Below are positions 1 to 11,505 of a DNA stretch of 64,000 nucleotides, piece after piece (position 1 is the first letter of the stretch; each line of letters opens with the position of its first letter). A program made the position numbers and the translations under genes. The stretch spans positions 18,109,001 to 18,173,000 of the forward strand of contig OZ005612.1 in the NCBI GenBank assembly GCA_963930655.1, given 5' to 3'. Below the pieces are notes generated by a model, which saw only the letters and a program-made list of their open reading frames with translations, was not told the origin of the DNA and did no database searches. Origin of the DNA: Myrica gale (Eukaryota > Streptophyta > Magnoliopsida > Fagales > Myricaceae).

Positions 1-37
1 AGGTAAACAGACATAATATCTTTCTCACTCTTCCAAG

Positions 38-1590
38 CATGGGCAGATCCAGGGGGTGCGGGTGGGGGCGACCGCCCTCACTGGATCCAAAATCTTTTTC
101 CAATTTTTTTTTTGGTTATTAAGAATCAATCATGCCCACACTGGCCCAGCTCCCAGGCTTGCTTCTAGGGGCGGGACGGGGCCAGCAGGGGTGCACCCAC
201 TGATCATTCTCGTGTGGCTTGCTTCCTTAATTTTTTTTAAATCAATGGGTGAAGCGACGTTGTTTCACCCTCTGATTTAAAAAAAAAAACTCGCACGCCT
301 CTCTCTCTCTCACTCTCTGTGATCTCTCCAGCTCTCCCTTAGCCATTTAGGGTTTCAAATTTTAATCATTTCATGATTAATTTCTTATTTCTCATGATTA
401 GTTGTTTACTTTTATTTTATTTTTCTGCTACTGCATGATTAATTTCTCATGATTTAGTTTAATATTGTCCAAATTTCTCATGATTTATCATTTATGATTA
501 TGTGCTTATAGTTATGGACTATGGTGCTGTTGTGCTGGGTTTTTTTTGTTTTTAAGATTTGTCTTGGTTGAATGGTTGTTTCAATCATTCAATGTTAATG
601 CTTCTGACTTGATGCTTAATTGTTTATGGTTGTTTCAATGTTGGACTATTTAGTATGTTATATTTTATTATCTTTTGTGTCTATATTGTCTTTATATGAA
701 AGAATTTTAGACGTGATAGTTTTGCTTCTAGACGAGTAAAAAAAGAGTGTCTTTGCTTCTTATCTATTAGGCCCAATTCATTAAAACTACTTCCGATATA
801 TTTAACTCCTGAGTAGCTATCTGGACTGTAACGTGGTCTTCCCTCAATTTTATAGCAAAAAGAGGATAACAATATAGAAATTTTGTGAACACGTATAAAA
901 TGTTTGTTTGTTTGGATGTTGACCTTTTGATGGGTATTAAGAATTGTCTTCCTCATATGCTGATGGACATTTTAAATTATTTTGTTTTGTTATATTCTTT
1001 TTAGATAATGGAGCAGTTTTTGATAATAATAAAAAAGCCACAAAGCATGGAATCGTCTAACACTCCTAATGTGGCTACTAAATGAAGATTATAGTTCGAA
1101 AAGATCTCGCCTTTTATTGAGTTCGAATGATATTATTTCTGACCTACGGTTGCGTAAATCTATTGACTCTTATGATGCTATGAAGATGGTTGAGAGTGAC
1201 AAGAATATTGTATTTTCATTGGTTTATCGTCTTATTGAGTTAGCATTGGTCTTACCGATTGCGACTGCAACCATTGACAGTGTTTTCTGCGGAATAGAAT
1301 GAGAGATGAATGATAGCATGATAGTATACATTGAGAGAGAAATTTTTGACACTATTGAGAATGAAGTCATTTTACAATGTTTTCAGAAGATGAAGGCCCG
1401 TAGGATCCAATTACCATATCTAAGTATTAGCAAATAGTTTAGTAAGTGTATTTCATTATTTTTAATATTTTTAGTTCTTAATTTGCGATATTGTAATTTT
1501 AAGACACTTTTTACATTATGTGAATTTTTTTTTGGTAATTTTGCCTTATAAATTCGACCCCACTCATTTTATATCCTAGATACGCCACTG
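38..1590 (+). mobile_element. hAT transposon, internally deleted relic
   Basis: The ends read CATGGGCAGATCCAGG and, inverted, CAGTGGCGTATCTAGG, which are degenerate terminal inverted repeats of one family. They are flanked by 8-bp target duplications, cttccaag (30-37) and ttttcaag (1591-1598), matching at 6 of 8. Inside, 1005-1090 resembles the start of a TTF/ZMYM1-like hAT transposase (MEQF). It is followed almost at once by the C-terminal hATC dimerisation region at about 1180-1436: a LALVLPIATATIDSVF motif, then after a frame change IEREIFDTIENEVI. Most of the transposase is missing and what remains is frameshifted, so this copy cannot make an active protein. It shares its 3' end with the copy at 16645-17846. 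The mismatched target duplication suggests an old insertion. Confidence 0.8.
1069..1436 (+). pseudogene. hAT transposase C-terminal (hATC) remnant
   Basis: The open stretch 1069-1302 contains a motif typical of the hATC dimerisation domain (VYRLIELALVLPIATAT, then a degenerate SVFCGIE). The next part of the domain continues in another frame after the stop at 1300-1302, at 1306-1436: NDSMIVYIEREIFD followed by NEVILQCFQKMKARR. A transposase needs this region to dimerise. Here it is separated from its DNA-binding and catalytic regions by the element's internal deletion and carries at least one frame change, so it is a dead fragment of the surrounding transposon. Confidence 0.75.
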
Positions 1591-1780
1591 TTTTCAAGTA
1601 TCATGAAAGTAAGAGGTTTCCATCCTTGACCATTGTAAGAAACATATACCCACTTATCAGACAAAATAAGACAACTTGAGATCAAAAGTGTGTTCATGAT
1701 TTGTCCTGTGTACCCTAGCTGATGTTTGTGATTCAAACACCTTCTTCACCAACTTTCCTATCTAAAAGAAAATTGCATAT

Positions 1781-2019
1781 CATCAGGGTTGTACTCCAGT
1801 TGGTATCATTTAAATTCATTAATTCCAAAGTCAAGAGTTTGGTGGACATGAGTTTAAATCACTTGCAAAGAAGTCTTATTTTGAACTTAGTGGGTGACTC
1901 ATTATTGGTTTTGTTGGGGTTGTGGAGATGGACTTGTCTATTAGACAGTATCTATAGTTCAAATACTTATCTGATCACGCACATTGCTACAATGATTGTC
2001 TTTCTCAAAAAAAAAAAAC
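1781..2019 (+). mobile_element. Probable tRNA-derived SINE
   Basis: The head carries a pol III A-box-like sequence (actccagttggtatc, about 1793-1808) and a B-box-like sequence (gagtttaaatcac, about 1849-1861). A roughly 150-bp body follows, ending in tctttctc and a 12-A tail near 2008-2019. This order is standard for plant tRNA-related SINEs. The B box is degenerate and the target duplication is unclear (attgcatat before, actgcacat after), so the copy is probably old. Confidence 0.55.
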
Positions 2020-2456
2020 AACAAAAAACACTGCACATGGGTTCTGAGGTTCACATGCCACCGTTCAGAGGCCTTCGTTTAAACTATACTACTAAACGAC
2101 TCATTCCGGATGAAGTTCCCACTAAAGACCAATCTGTTTAAACCATTTTTTAAATGGATTATGGACGCCCGTGACAAGGCCCATTGTAATGCCATTTACT
2201 GCCTATTCCAAAACTCTGTGTCACGAGCATTGCTACTATTTTGCTGCTTTCAAAGACAAGGCCATTCACATTTTCCACCTCCCCAAGAAACTACCCAATT
2301 ACACTAAACCACTTCAAGTTCTACATGCCAAAACTACCCACACAAGTCACCTAATATGACCAAACAGCCCCTTTACATGATGACATGTCACAACAGGGTT
2401 GGACGAAGGAAGAAATTGGGTGACCGAGCATATAACACATCAACTCTTGTCCCCCT
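2020..2456. other. Intergenic; upstream region of the lipid-transfer gene
   Basis: AT-rich sequence with C- and A-rich tracts. The overlapping short open frames here have no recognisable motifs and no start context. It probably holds the distal promoter of the gene starting at 2530. Confidence 0.4.
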
Positions 2457-2459
2457 CTC

Positions 2460-2466
2460 TATATAA
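2460..2466 (+). promoter_or_regulatory. TATA box of the DIR1-like gene
   Basis: TATATAA lies 64-70 bases upstream of the ATG at 2530, behind a CT-rich stretch. Transcription would start near 2490-2497, giving a short leader of roughly 35 bases. Confidence 0.7.
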
Positions 2467-2529
2467 GCCAACGTACCTTATACACTCTGAACCCACCAAC
2501 AATAACAAAGAGTGATCAGATCTAGCGAC

Positions 2530-2838
2530 ATGGAAGCATACAAAAAGCTTGTCCTTGTGGCGTTGTTCTTGGCCTTGGTCATTGGGTCTGAGCCCATGTT
2601 GGCCAATGGTCAGACACTATGCCGCATGACCAAAGAGGGTCTCAAGGCATGCGGACCATCCGTTAGCGGCCAGAACCCTGTTCCTCCCTCGGAGTTGTGC
2701 TGCACGGCTCTCTCCAACGCTGACATGCAATGCCTTTGCATGTTCAAGAACTCCAGGCTGTTGGGCATGTATGGAATTAACCCCAACCTCGCCGTGGACC
2801 TCCCGGCTAAATGCAATCTTCCCCAGACCCACTGCTAA
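2530..2838 (+). CDS. DIR1-like non-specific lipid-transfer protein
   Basis: A single-exon gene for a 102-residue secreted protein. Residues 1 to about 27 form a hydrophobic signal peptide (LVLVALFLALVIGS). The mature part has the eight-cysteine fold: C31, C41, C57-C58, C68, C70, C95 and C102, with the CXC pair (CLC) typical of plant lipid-transfer proteins. The spacing and the LGMYGINPNLA stretch resemble DIR1, which binds lysophospholipids in the apoplast and phloem and takes part in systemic acquired resistance. A proline cluster (NPVPPSE, 49-55) sits where DIR1 has its PxxP motif. The ATG at 2530 is chosen because the frame further upstream opens only with GTG. A TATA box lies at 2460. Family assignment is firm; a role in systemic resistance is inferred. 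Confidence 0.9.
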   Translation: MEAYKKLVLVALFLALVIGSEPMLANGQTLCRMTKEGLKACGPSVSGQNPVPPSELCCTALSNADMQCLCMFKNSRLLGMYGINPNLAVDLPAKCNLPQTHC

Positions 2839-3004
2839 ATTATGGAAACCAAAAATAAACATAAAAATGTGCGGTCGTTTGTCTGACTCTGCATGTGTGC
2901 GGTTGCGTTTTTTCATGTCCTGCGGTGTTCCAGCTAGCTTTCGGCGTGTTTGCTTGTTAGTTCTTTATCTTTTGGTGTTGAGTCTTGCTTTTACGTTCTG
3001 ATGT

Positions 3005-3010
3005 AATAAA
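3005..3010 (+). terminator. Polyadenylation signal of the DIR1-like gene
   Basis: AATAAA lies about 170 bases after the stop at 2838, preceded by a T/G-rich stretch, which is a usual 3' end arrangement. An earlier AATAAA near 2854 could also be used. Confidence 0.5.
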
Positions 3011-3229
3011 TACTCTTGTTAATATAATGCTAATTTGCCCTCTCGAATTCCTCTAGCATGCCTCTCAACGTTATAAAATTTCCTAGTCATCTCATGGATG
3101 TGCAAGTTATTAGCTGTAGATATTTAATCGAAATGATGGCTTTTAGAGGCATATATGCAAAATAACAAGAACTATAGGGGGCAAAAACAAATACTACTAA
3201 AACGAAGGACAAATATGAAATTACCAGGG

Positions 3230-3270
3230 TTAGGGTTTCGACTGCTTCCTCGCTGCACGGACTATAAATA
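3230..3270 (+). promoter_or_regulatory. Orphan core promoter: telo-box plus TATA-like box
   Basis: ttagggttt (3230-3238), the reverse complement of the telo-box AAACCCTAA, lies about 25 bases before ctataaata (3262-3270). Telo-boxes are common in promoters of ribosomal-protein, snoRNA and cell-cycle genes. About 500 bases of GC-mixed, T-rich leader-like sequence follow, but I find no convincing protein frame downstream. It may drive a non-coding transcript or be a dead promoter. Confidence 0.4.
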
Positions 3271-4892
3271 CTAAACAGACGCAGAGGAATTCCAGAGCGG
3301 AAGCGAGCGAGGCTGAAGGGCTGTGGCTTTCGACTGGGTTTTCCTTTCTCCTCAGAAGATAAAAAATCAATTTTTGGGAATTTTCTTTTGCTTTGTACTC
3401 TCTTGCTGAGTAAGATAGATCAAGTGCCTTCATAATCCCAGTTAAGCTAAAGCGTTAGTGCTTACCTGATTCATGGGAGGCCAAAATCAAATCTGGAAGT
3501 TTCGCTGATTAGCGCCTTCTTTTTTATCACTTCGAGGCGTCTACTTAGTAACTTCGCCATACATGCATTGTTATTTTCCTTCTGTTTTCTCTGTATCTTT
3601 CCTTTCTGAACGTTTCTGTTTTCGTCTACCCCATTTTAGAGAGGATGTTTGAACTGTGGGGCTTGGAGATTGGTTTTCTGAAAGCTGCCGCAGGGTTTTT
3701 TTTTCTGTTTTTACACGCTCTCTCTTCGGGCTGCCGCACTTGTACGTGTTGAACCTCGTAACCATAGAAGTCTTTCGAGATTGTCAGAAGCTAATTAATT
3801 GAACAGAAAGCAAAAAAAAAAAAAAAAAATTGTCACTACGAGAACCAGAAGATCACATTGCAGTGGGATCGGTGGAAAGAATCTGTTTTCTTTCTTTCAT
3901 TTTTCTCCACCCTCTGAAGAAACAGATTAGACCAAGTGAAAAGGATTAAGGTAACATGTGTGCCATTAATGGCATTTGGACATCATGCATTATACCAGAT
4001 CCTAAGGCCAATCAGGTCGCTGGTTACCTCACTTGAGAACATTTTTGTGACTACCCTGAAGCCAATCGGTACTTGGTAAGGTGTTCGATGTGATGTCCTG
4101 TAACCAAGTTCACTCTTTTTTGTGTTTGATATTTTTGACTCACCTAAGAGTGTGATCCTGAAATAGTCAAGTGTCTAGGATTAGAACTATTTGGCTTCTT
4201 TATTATATTACGAAAAACCCAGAATAAACCCTTGAAATCCAATCGGCACAACCAGTCCCACCTCCCTGGAAAGATCTTATCAAGCGGCCAAGCCACAACA
4301 TCAGTAAAATAGCACCCACTAAATGAGATCACCCATTCACACCTCACGCAAAACTAGTCTCCCACAACCTGAGAGAATGAGCTCTAAGAGAGAAAACAAA
4401 GCTAAAACAGAGTCTCTGCGAGACTTAAGGGGCTTTCACAAACGGAAAAAACAAGCTAAAGCTAAAATTTATCCATTGCAGCAGATGACTACGAGTGCCA
4501 ACATCCCATATAGCTCATTTTCATCGACATATTAAGTTTGTTACTGCTACTCTGGCCTCTGCCATATTTTATCAAGACCACTTTTTATACCACTAACCCA
4601 ACCAGCGTTCGTATCAATGCTCCAACGACTTCAACTTCAGTTTTTCTGATTTGCAAGTGGTCAAGTATCATATTCAGACTTCTTGTAAATATGGAAGAGG
4701 GAGTTGATGACAAAGATTAGGACTACAATACATAAACTTTTGCAATAGTCGTAGATTCCTTTTCTACCAACTAAGAATTGATGTATCCTTAATATCATAA
4801 GCATCAACATGTTGCCGAACCAAAATTTCCAGTCCCAAAAGTGGGCTCTTAATCCTAATGTCAAATTGTCTCCATATCCGATGGTGCTACAC
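3271..4892. other. Intergenic; no recognisable gene
   Basis: It holds an 18-A run at about 3812-3829, a 14-bp palindrome TGCCATTAATGGCA near 3961-3974, and two similar short segments (gccaatcag near 4009, gccaatcgg near 4061). From about 4150 it probably includes the 3' UTR and downstream region of OST48, which is read from the opposite strand. None of the short open frames shows domain features. Confidence 0.35.
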
Positions 4893-7800
4893 CTACTTGT
4901 TGTAGAGGTGGACAGCGGTGAAGATGAAGAAACCAGCCATCTGCATCAAAATTCAAATTTTCAAGTTAACATAGAGCATATCTTAATCTAGCATATTAAT
5001 TTAAAGTAGCAACCACAGACCAAGGCAGAGAAGTCTCTTTGCCGGAACTCCAAGGAGAACTCTATAATCCTAATTCCCTCTCCACTTAATTTTTCTTTTA
5101 TGAAGATAAATTGCTCAGACGTAAATATAGACAAGACTGACCATAAGAGAGTTTCATACCATTGAAAATGATGCCGCATAATAGGGATAAGCTGTGGGTA
5201 TAAATCTTTCGTATTCATTGTGCCTATAGGGCCGGACAGGTATCTGTAATTAAAATTCACAAATACGTTGTAAACCAGGAAAAAGGCACTTATACATTGT
5301 AATAGAATATCACACTTGCCAGCATTGTCAAAGATGGCAATCAAGTTGCAGATCTGTTTTTCACTCTCAGATTGCAGTTGTAGAAAGTTGTTTATTCTCA
5401 GATTGCATTTCAAAAAGCTTAGACCTTAATTTTCACCTTATGGTACTTATGACCTCCCCCACTATGCCCTGCGGTAATGATTCCTCATGGTTCGGTAAGT
5501 TATGATAAGGGGGTAAAAGAGTAATAGCATGCGGAGAAGGCAGATATCATGCTTCTAATTCTCAGTCATTTTTAAGTTTGAACCAAGAACCACGGTAATC
5601 ATTAAATTCTTTGCAAAATGGTCGTGCAAGAGGGTAAAACCTGATACCAGCAAGGAGGACAACTGCAAACTAACAATGCCAGCAGAGGAAAGAGAATGTT
5701 TGAAACTTATAATAGGATGTTTGAAACTATCTGGACTCTATGTAAACAGAAACCTTGATCGGATTATGTTTTCATATTATTGTCTAAACCTCTGTATAGC
5801 CACTCTTTCACCCGAATGGTATGTCTGTTTAATTGGTAGCAAATAATATCAAGCATGCTCAGGAGGCTATGTTTACTTCTAAAGTGGTCTAGAGCGTTAT
5901 CTTACACAGAATTCTACATGTAACAAAATTGGTGATGCTCTCTTTTACAAAGTAGATCAAGTACCTGCTTTGACAGGGACAAGCTCGTGTATCCAAGCCT
6001 TTGGTACTCGACCTTGAACTGGAAAACCCCATAAACATCTGGAACCTTGAATGCAGTAAAGTAAAGACCCTGCACGAAAACAAAATTATAAAAAGAGGTA
6101 TTCGCGCCGACCAAAAACATAGAAAAGGCGTTCCTAGAAAGTCAGCGACTGAAGTCACATGTAACTTATGACGTGGCTAGTAAATTACCTTCTTGTCAGT
6201 GGACAGAGTCTTCAGAACATAGGGACTCATCATGTAAAACTGCACTTGGACATCATCAGCAACGTATGGTTCCCAACTTCTACCAGACCACTCATAGACC
6301 TCAACAGAATATTCCTTTAACCAGATATAAAAAGTATTAGTAATAGATAAAAAACAATTATTTTCTGACTAATGACAGCTTATGTATTTTCAAAGCACAT
6401 GAAACTAAAAAGTAAAATTACCAAGTCATCTTTGATCCTATACATGGCAGGTTCCCCAGCCTCTCCAGCTTTATGATGTTGTACATTGACGGCCTATAGT
6501 ATAAATTCGTCTTGGTATGATCAACCAGTAATAGATAAAAATAGAATTGAAGACAGAAGACAGTTTAAATCATTCAATAAGTTAACTATTATTTTCTTCT
6601 TGAACCCCATCAAGAAAGAATTGAAATGATAAACAAAATCGAAATATTTGGATGCTGACCTTGAGGTGCCCTCTTTCGTGGAAAACCCATTTGCTAAGTT
6701 CAGTCAAAAACTGCTCATTACCTGATTTTTCATGCCTGTTGTCATAAAACAAACACATAATCAATTTCACTTTTACAAAGACCAATTTTGCTTCTACCAA
6801 AGGCAGATGATCTTTAGATCAAAAAGAACATGCATGTAAAAGTTGCCACTACTCCAACATACATTTGATAACTCTGTCATTAATTGTAAATGGTGTTACT
6901 ACCTCAATGTGTTGTATGACCACAGTATTTCTGTTCATCTATGACAAATTAATTGTTGAAATTTCACCACGTATACAACTAACATATTATGCTCATTGGA
7001 TAAGGCCAATTTTTGTTAACCGTGGTAATAACTCCAACTGAAACAGAAAATAATCAGTTTTTTTCATTTACCAATAGATTACTTGGAAGAGAAAATAAGT
7101 GAAAGATTTACCATAGCAACGATTCAACAATTTTGACCAGGAAATTATTTGAGAGCTCAATAAATATTCAAGAAGAATAGCATCCTTCATTTCAGTCATA
7201 GATGTCACAAGACTCATTAAGCACAGTTATGGAAAAGATATTAGTGAGATCTAGATACTGTAAAATTTAATTGTCAGATATGAACTAATGGCAATCAAAA
7301 AGGTTTACTCACTTAGCTGGACTCCCAGCCTTCTGCACCTCAGATCTAAAGAATCTGAAAACGAGATCAACATGTATCAATATATTGCATGCAACAAGAA
7401 AAACTTGATCAACTGATAATGACAACATACCGATTGCTGAACATACTTAACGAGCCAGAGATCAAAATCCGAGCATTGTTTCTAGCCTGCAACAAACAAG
7501 AGCTGAGCCTATTCTGATTTTATAAAGATATCATTTTCACTAACACTATACGGTAAAAGGCATCAAAGCAACCTGCAAAGCTATTGAAAATGAAAAGTTA
7601 TCATTTACATCCAAAGCCACACATGCATTTCTTACTCCATCAAAATTCCTTGACACAACCAAATTTTACCATATTCAAGCACAAATAAACATGCCCTGAG
7701 GTAACATCTAGCAGGTAGAAAAGATCCAACTTTTGCCAGCTCTTCTAGACCAATTAGGAGGATAAATCATTGAGCTTGGATAGATGTGATTTTATGTTGA

Positions 7801-10368
7801 TGGAACTTGGTATTTGAATCAAGCATAGGAAGAAAATAGGTAAGAAAGAGGATCAAAATCTTAAGTCCAATTGATGGTTCAAATATTAGAGGCAGTTCCC
7901 TGCTCGTAGAGACAATGAAATAATGTGGATTCAGCAAATTCAAAGTGTAAGAATAGATGGTCAAAGCAGTGATGTTGATTGGAAGTAAATCTACATTCCA
8001 CAAGGGATCTGAACAAACGCTTGAACTACTTGGCAGTTGTTATTTTGTCAGACACCGTTATTGAAAACAAAGGAAAAGAAAGAAAAAGGTCACATCATCT
8101 GTGTTTGCTGGGAAAACGATTTTGTTTTACAAGGAAGAAAGAAATGCCGCTATGGCCCGTATCTTAAGCCTAGTGTGTTACAGGATGATATATTTAGTGA
8201 GGCACTGGAATGAAACTGACAAATTACGAAATATGTAAGAAACTCTATAATATGGATACACTTAGGCCAATTATGGTTTTAATTGTCATTATATGGAGCA
8301 TTGAAATTAATTCAAAATCACCAAAACAAAGATCAAGCAAGAGATTGTTAAGAGCTGAGGAAATTAAATATTAAGGATATCCTTCACTTTCCCACCTATA
8401 CTAATTGCATCTAAAATCTTATAACGAAAAAAGAGCAGAGGACAATGACAGTTAGATTGTAACATACCTGAAGAATAGAAACTAAAGAGATAGCAGATCC
8501 AGTGAGGGATGGAGGATTTGATAGCTTAGAATTCGGATTCGCAGAATATGCTGACGGAGAAGCTGAAAGAACTTTCGACACCTAAGCATGTGCAGTGGCA
8601 ATAAGAAATTTGAATTGATGCAAAGCATGAGCAATTAAAGCTGAAAGTTTTTTGTTAAGCATTTGCTGCTCTTAGCTGTGGAAAAGTATACGAGCGGGAC
8701 ATCTCTTACCAGGGTATTGGCAGGATTTAAAGAATGGCCAATTCCTTGGAAAAGTGCAGGAGCCTGTCAGAAATTTATCCAAACAGTAATTAAAAGTGAG
8801 TTTGCGATTGCATAACAAATAATGACGGGCAGTTTTAGATCAGGGGTGGCAAACATGCATTAAACTGAGCTAAGGCTGTGATGAAATGCAGTGAAAACCG
8901 AACTAATGGGATACAATAATTTCATGACAAAGGGTACAGCCAGTCATTGAAAAACCAACTAAAGTACAAGGCGGAAAATTTAAGGAGCATGCTATGTTAC
9001 TGCACATATGAAGTTGGAAGGAGTTGTAAAACTACCAATTGTGAATGCTACAAATAAGCAAGAATTAAGAACTTGAAAACAAGTCAGAAAACTTGAAAGG
9101 GAGCCTGTCTAATTAAGTGAAAATAACATATTACTAGAGACAAAACATATGGCATCGGAATAAAAGTGTTCCAAAGATATGCATCAAATCTAACTGTATG
9201 CCAAGCTCGAGTATTGACAAAGCCAGAGCACTTGCCTCAATTTTCTTGCTTCCCAATATTACATTAGACTCAATGAAATTGTCACTAGCAATTAAAGTAT
9301 GGTCTCCTTCAGTTTCAGAGACTGCATAACTTGTGTGGTCAATAACCATAGCTGCAGGGTCCTGTAACCAAAAATAATTCAAATAAGCACAAAACTAAGG
9401 CAGATATCTTGATCGATAACTATAGCTGCAGGGTTCTGTGCCCAGGAATAACTTAAATAATACATCTAACTGGCGCAGCTTTTGATACAAATATTAAATT
9501 CAAACACGCAGAAAAATGAACATACTGGATGGAGTTTGAAAGCGGAGAAAAATAAACTTTTAGGCAGGGGCAAACGCTGAAGAAAGTAATAAGCACCTCA
9601 TCGAAATCAACTCCACACTCAGTTGCAATTTCTCTGATTAGATCCGATGCATTTGTATCAGCCGCGATAATTAAATCATGACCTGAATCCACAAAGTCTA
9701 GTATAGCAGCCAGATCAATGGATCCTCCAAAACCTACAAATATGACACAATACCTTTTATAAACAAAAATTCAAACAAATGCCTCCACATTCCCAAACTA
9801 CCTTCGCCAATCATCAACTATAAGTATTAAACAAAAGTTAAAAGGCGAGCAAACTTAAGTTCATGTCAGATCGCTACGCTTCAAAATTTAAACCTGATTT
9901 TTTGCTGATAAATATAAGGGTAATTTTGAAGCAATCAAACATATTAAACCCTGAAACTCAGAGGTCAACCTCCAGTCAATCAAGACTACTGCAACCATAT
10001 GTCTCGGGTGAGCTAATAAGATCTAAAATGCTACATCGTTTACTCATTTTCTCAGCAACCAAACAGATCAAACACGCAATTAAGCAGAACACTAACTTAC
10101 GCTCGGTCGTTGGGCAAAACAAGATCAAGCCGTCGTATAGGTACTGGCCGTAACGCTGTAGCCCGATCTTGGGATCATCGGCGAGCTTGAAATCGAGCTC
10201 GAAACCGCCGGACTGGAGGGACTTGAAGTAAACAGAGTGCGATGATTTGACGGCGAGGTCATCGAGCAAGACAAGGACTCGGCGACTAGAAGGGTTTTCG
10301 GGAGAGAAGGATGTGCAGATAAGTGGAAGGAAAGGGATTAGCGTTAGGAAGAGGAGGAACTTCGACAT
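4893..10368 (-). CDS. OST48: Oligosaccharyltransferase 48-kDa subunit (OST48/DDOST/WBP1)
   Basis: Essential ER subunit of the complex that transfers the glycan from dolichol to Asn-X-Ser/Thr sites. Thirteen coding exons, in gene order: 10101-10368, 9597-9733, 9236-9361, 8710-8763, 8468-8581, 7431-7486, 7313-7354, 6660-6735, 6422-6493, 6189-6314, 5965-6069, 5160-5243, 4893-4940. They sum to 1308 nt, or 435 residues, normal for plants. The protein starts with a signal peptide ([16 protein letters not shown]). Conserved lumenal blocks include [44 protein letters not shown] and [11 protein letters not shown]. It ends with one membrane segment ([18 protein letters not shown]) and a short cytosolic tail YNK. 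An in-frame ATG at 10437 exists, but the one at 10366-10368 gives the expected signal peptide. The third intron has a GC donor. Intact by eye. Confidence 0.95.
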
Positions 10369-10617
10369 GGTTGGCGTTAGGGTTTTTCTGGGGAGTGGGG
10401 GGAAGTGTGAGAATGAGGAGAGGATGAGAACTTTCACAGGGATCGGAAAATGGAAATGGAGGGGTGAGTTTTGGAAATTGCTGGTTGTGGAGGGTTAACT
10501 GGTTATTTAGTTAAGCCACGAAAGAATGGTTAATTGTTTCACGACCACGTAACACGCAAACTCTGTCAAGTCTGTTGCACCCAATTTTTGGGCACTGAGC
10601 TACAAATCTGACTTCAA
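10369..10617 (-). promoter_or_regulatory. OST48 5' leader and promoter region
   Basis: A short AT/GC-mixed region between the OST48 start and the first upstream transposon at about 10618. It must hold the leader and core promoter, but I see no clear TATA box. Absence of a TATA box is common in housekeeping genes. Confidence 0.4.
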
Positions 10618-11191
10618 GGGCATGTTCAAATTCTTAGGATTGTATGTATTTGGGAAATTTGCGTTTTAGTTCTTAAGTTTTAATTCTTTTTTATTTTTGG
10701 TCATGAATTTTAGAGGGTCAAAATTTTAGTCCTTGAACTTTTATCTTTGTAAAATTTAGTCCTTCTGTCAGTCTGCCGTCAGTTTGCCGTCAAATTTGTA
10801 CCGGTCGACCGCTCACTTTCAAAACAAATATCTGGTCGACCGCTTCAAAATTGGCGGTCGACCGGTACAAAAATTGACGGCAGACTGACGGAATGACTAA
10901 ATTTTACAAAGATGAAAGTTCAAGGACTAAAATTTTGAAGGTTGAAAGTTAAGGACTAAAATTAAAAAGGACCCAAAACCTAAAGACTAAAAAACAAATT
11001 TTCCATAGTATTTTAATAATTTTTAATTGATGTGAGTTTTATTGACATGTGTGTAAAAGGTGTTTACTTGCATTTATGTGTAGAAAAAGTAATAATGAAT
11101 TGTATTGGAATGCGTGTTTTTGTGACGTTGAAATTGTAATATTAAAAAATATTATACAAATCCTAGAAAAATGTTGAAAACAAACATGCCT
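10618..11191. mobile_element. AT-rich MITE split by a nested palindromic MITE
   Basis: The outer ends GGGCATGTTC (10618) and, inverted, AGGCATGTTT (ending about 11191) look like imperfect terminal inverted repeats. The two flanking parts, 10618-10652 and 11005-11191, read together resemble the MITE at 47938-48108 (shared aattcttag, taattgatgt and similar words). The nested element at 10653-11004 interrupts it. No clear outer target duplication was found. Confidence 0.45.
10653..11004. mobile_element. Palindromic MULE-type MITE with GGTCGACC motifs
   Basis: A 352-bp fold-back element whose two arms are inverted copies (GGAAATTTGCGTTTTAG against GGAAAATTTGTTTTTTAG; aaaattttagtccttgaac against its complement). 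Flanks tatgtattt and atagtattt could be a decayed 9-bp target duplication. The centre has three GGTCGACC words at 10803, 10834 and 10856. No coding capacity. Confidence 0.7.
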
Positions 11192-11310
11192 TTAATTAGA
11201 AAACACACCGAGCCAGGAGTACAACAAAACTCAAACACTTGCCCCAACTATCATTTAAATCGACTTTTAATTTAGGTAACGGTAAAAAAAATCAAATAGT
11301 CCATGGTGGT

Positions 11311-11505
11311 GTTTGTCTGTAGAAATTTCGGGTATCAGGGTTTGTGAAAAAATAAAGATATTTTATAAGAGTAGGTAAAAAATGAAGAGAAAAGATTTAA
11401 ATAAATATTACAATGATAAGAAATTATTTGATGAAGAAAGAAATATTATTTGATGAAGAAAGAAATATTATTCAATATTAAACTTAATTATTCGGGCAAC
11501 AAACG
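11311..11505. mobile_element. AT-rich MITE, family member of 37911-38072
   Basis: The ends GGTGGTGTTTGTC and, inverted, GGGGGCGTTTGTTGCC bracket an AT-rich body. The interior (tgaagagaaaagatttaaataaatatt) is closely similar to the interior at 37965-38010. It contains a short tandem repeat, gaaatattatttgatgaaga, at about 11420-11470. Ends are approximate. Confidence 0.5.

Noticed and set aside
3779-3835. Possible micro-retroposon: attgtca repeated around a segment ending in 18 A
   Set aside because: The repeat is only 7 bp and AT-rich, so chance is likely.
3961-4110. Palindrome and paired gccaatc segments resembling a small structured RNA
   Set aside because: No box C/D or H/ACA pattern could be placed convincingly.
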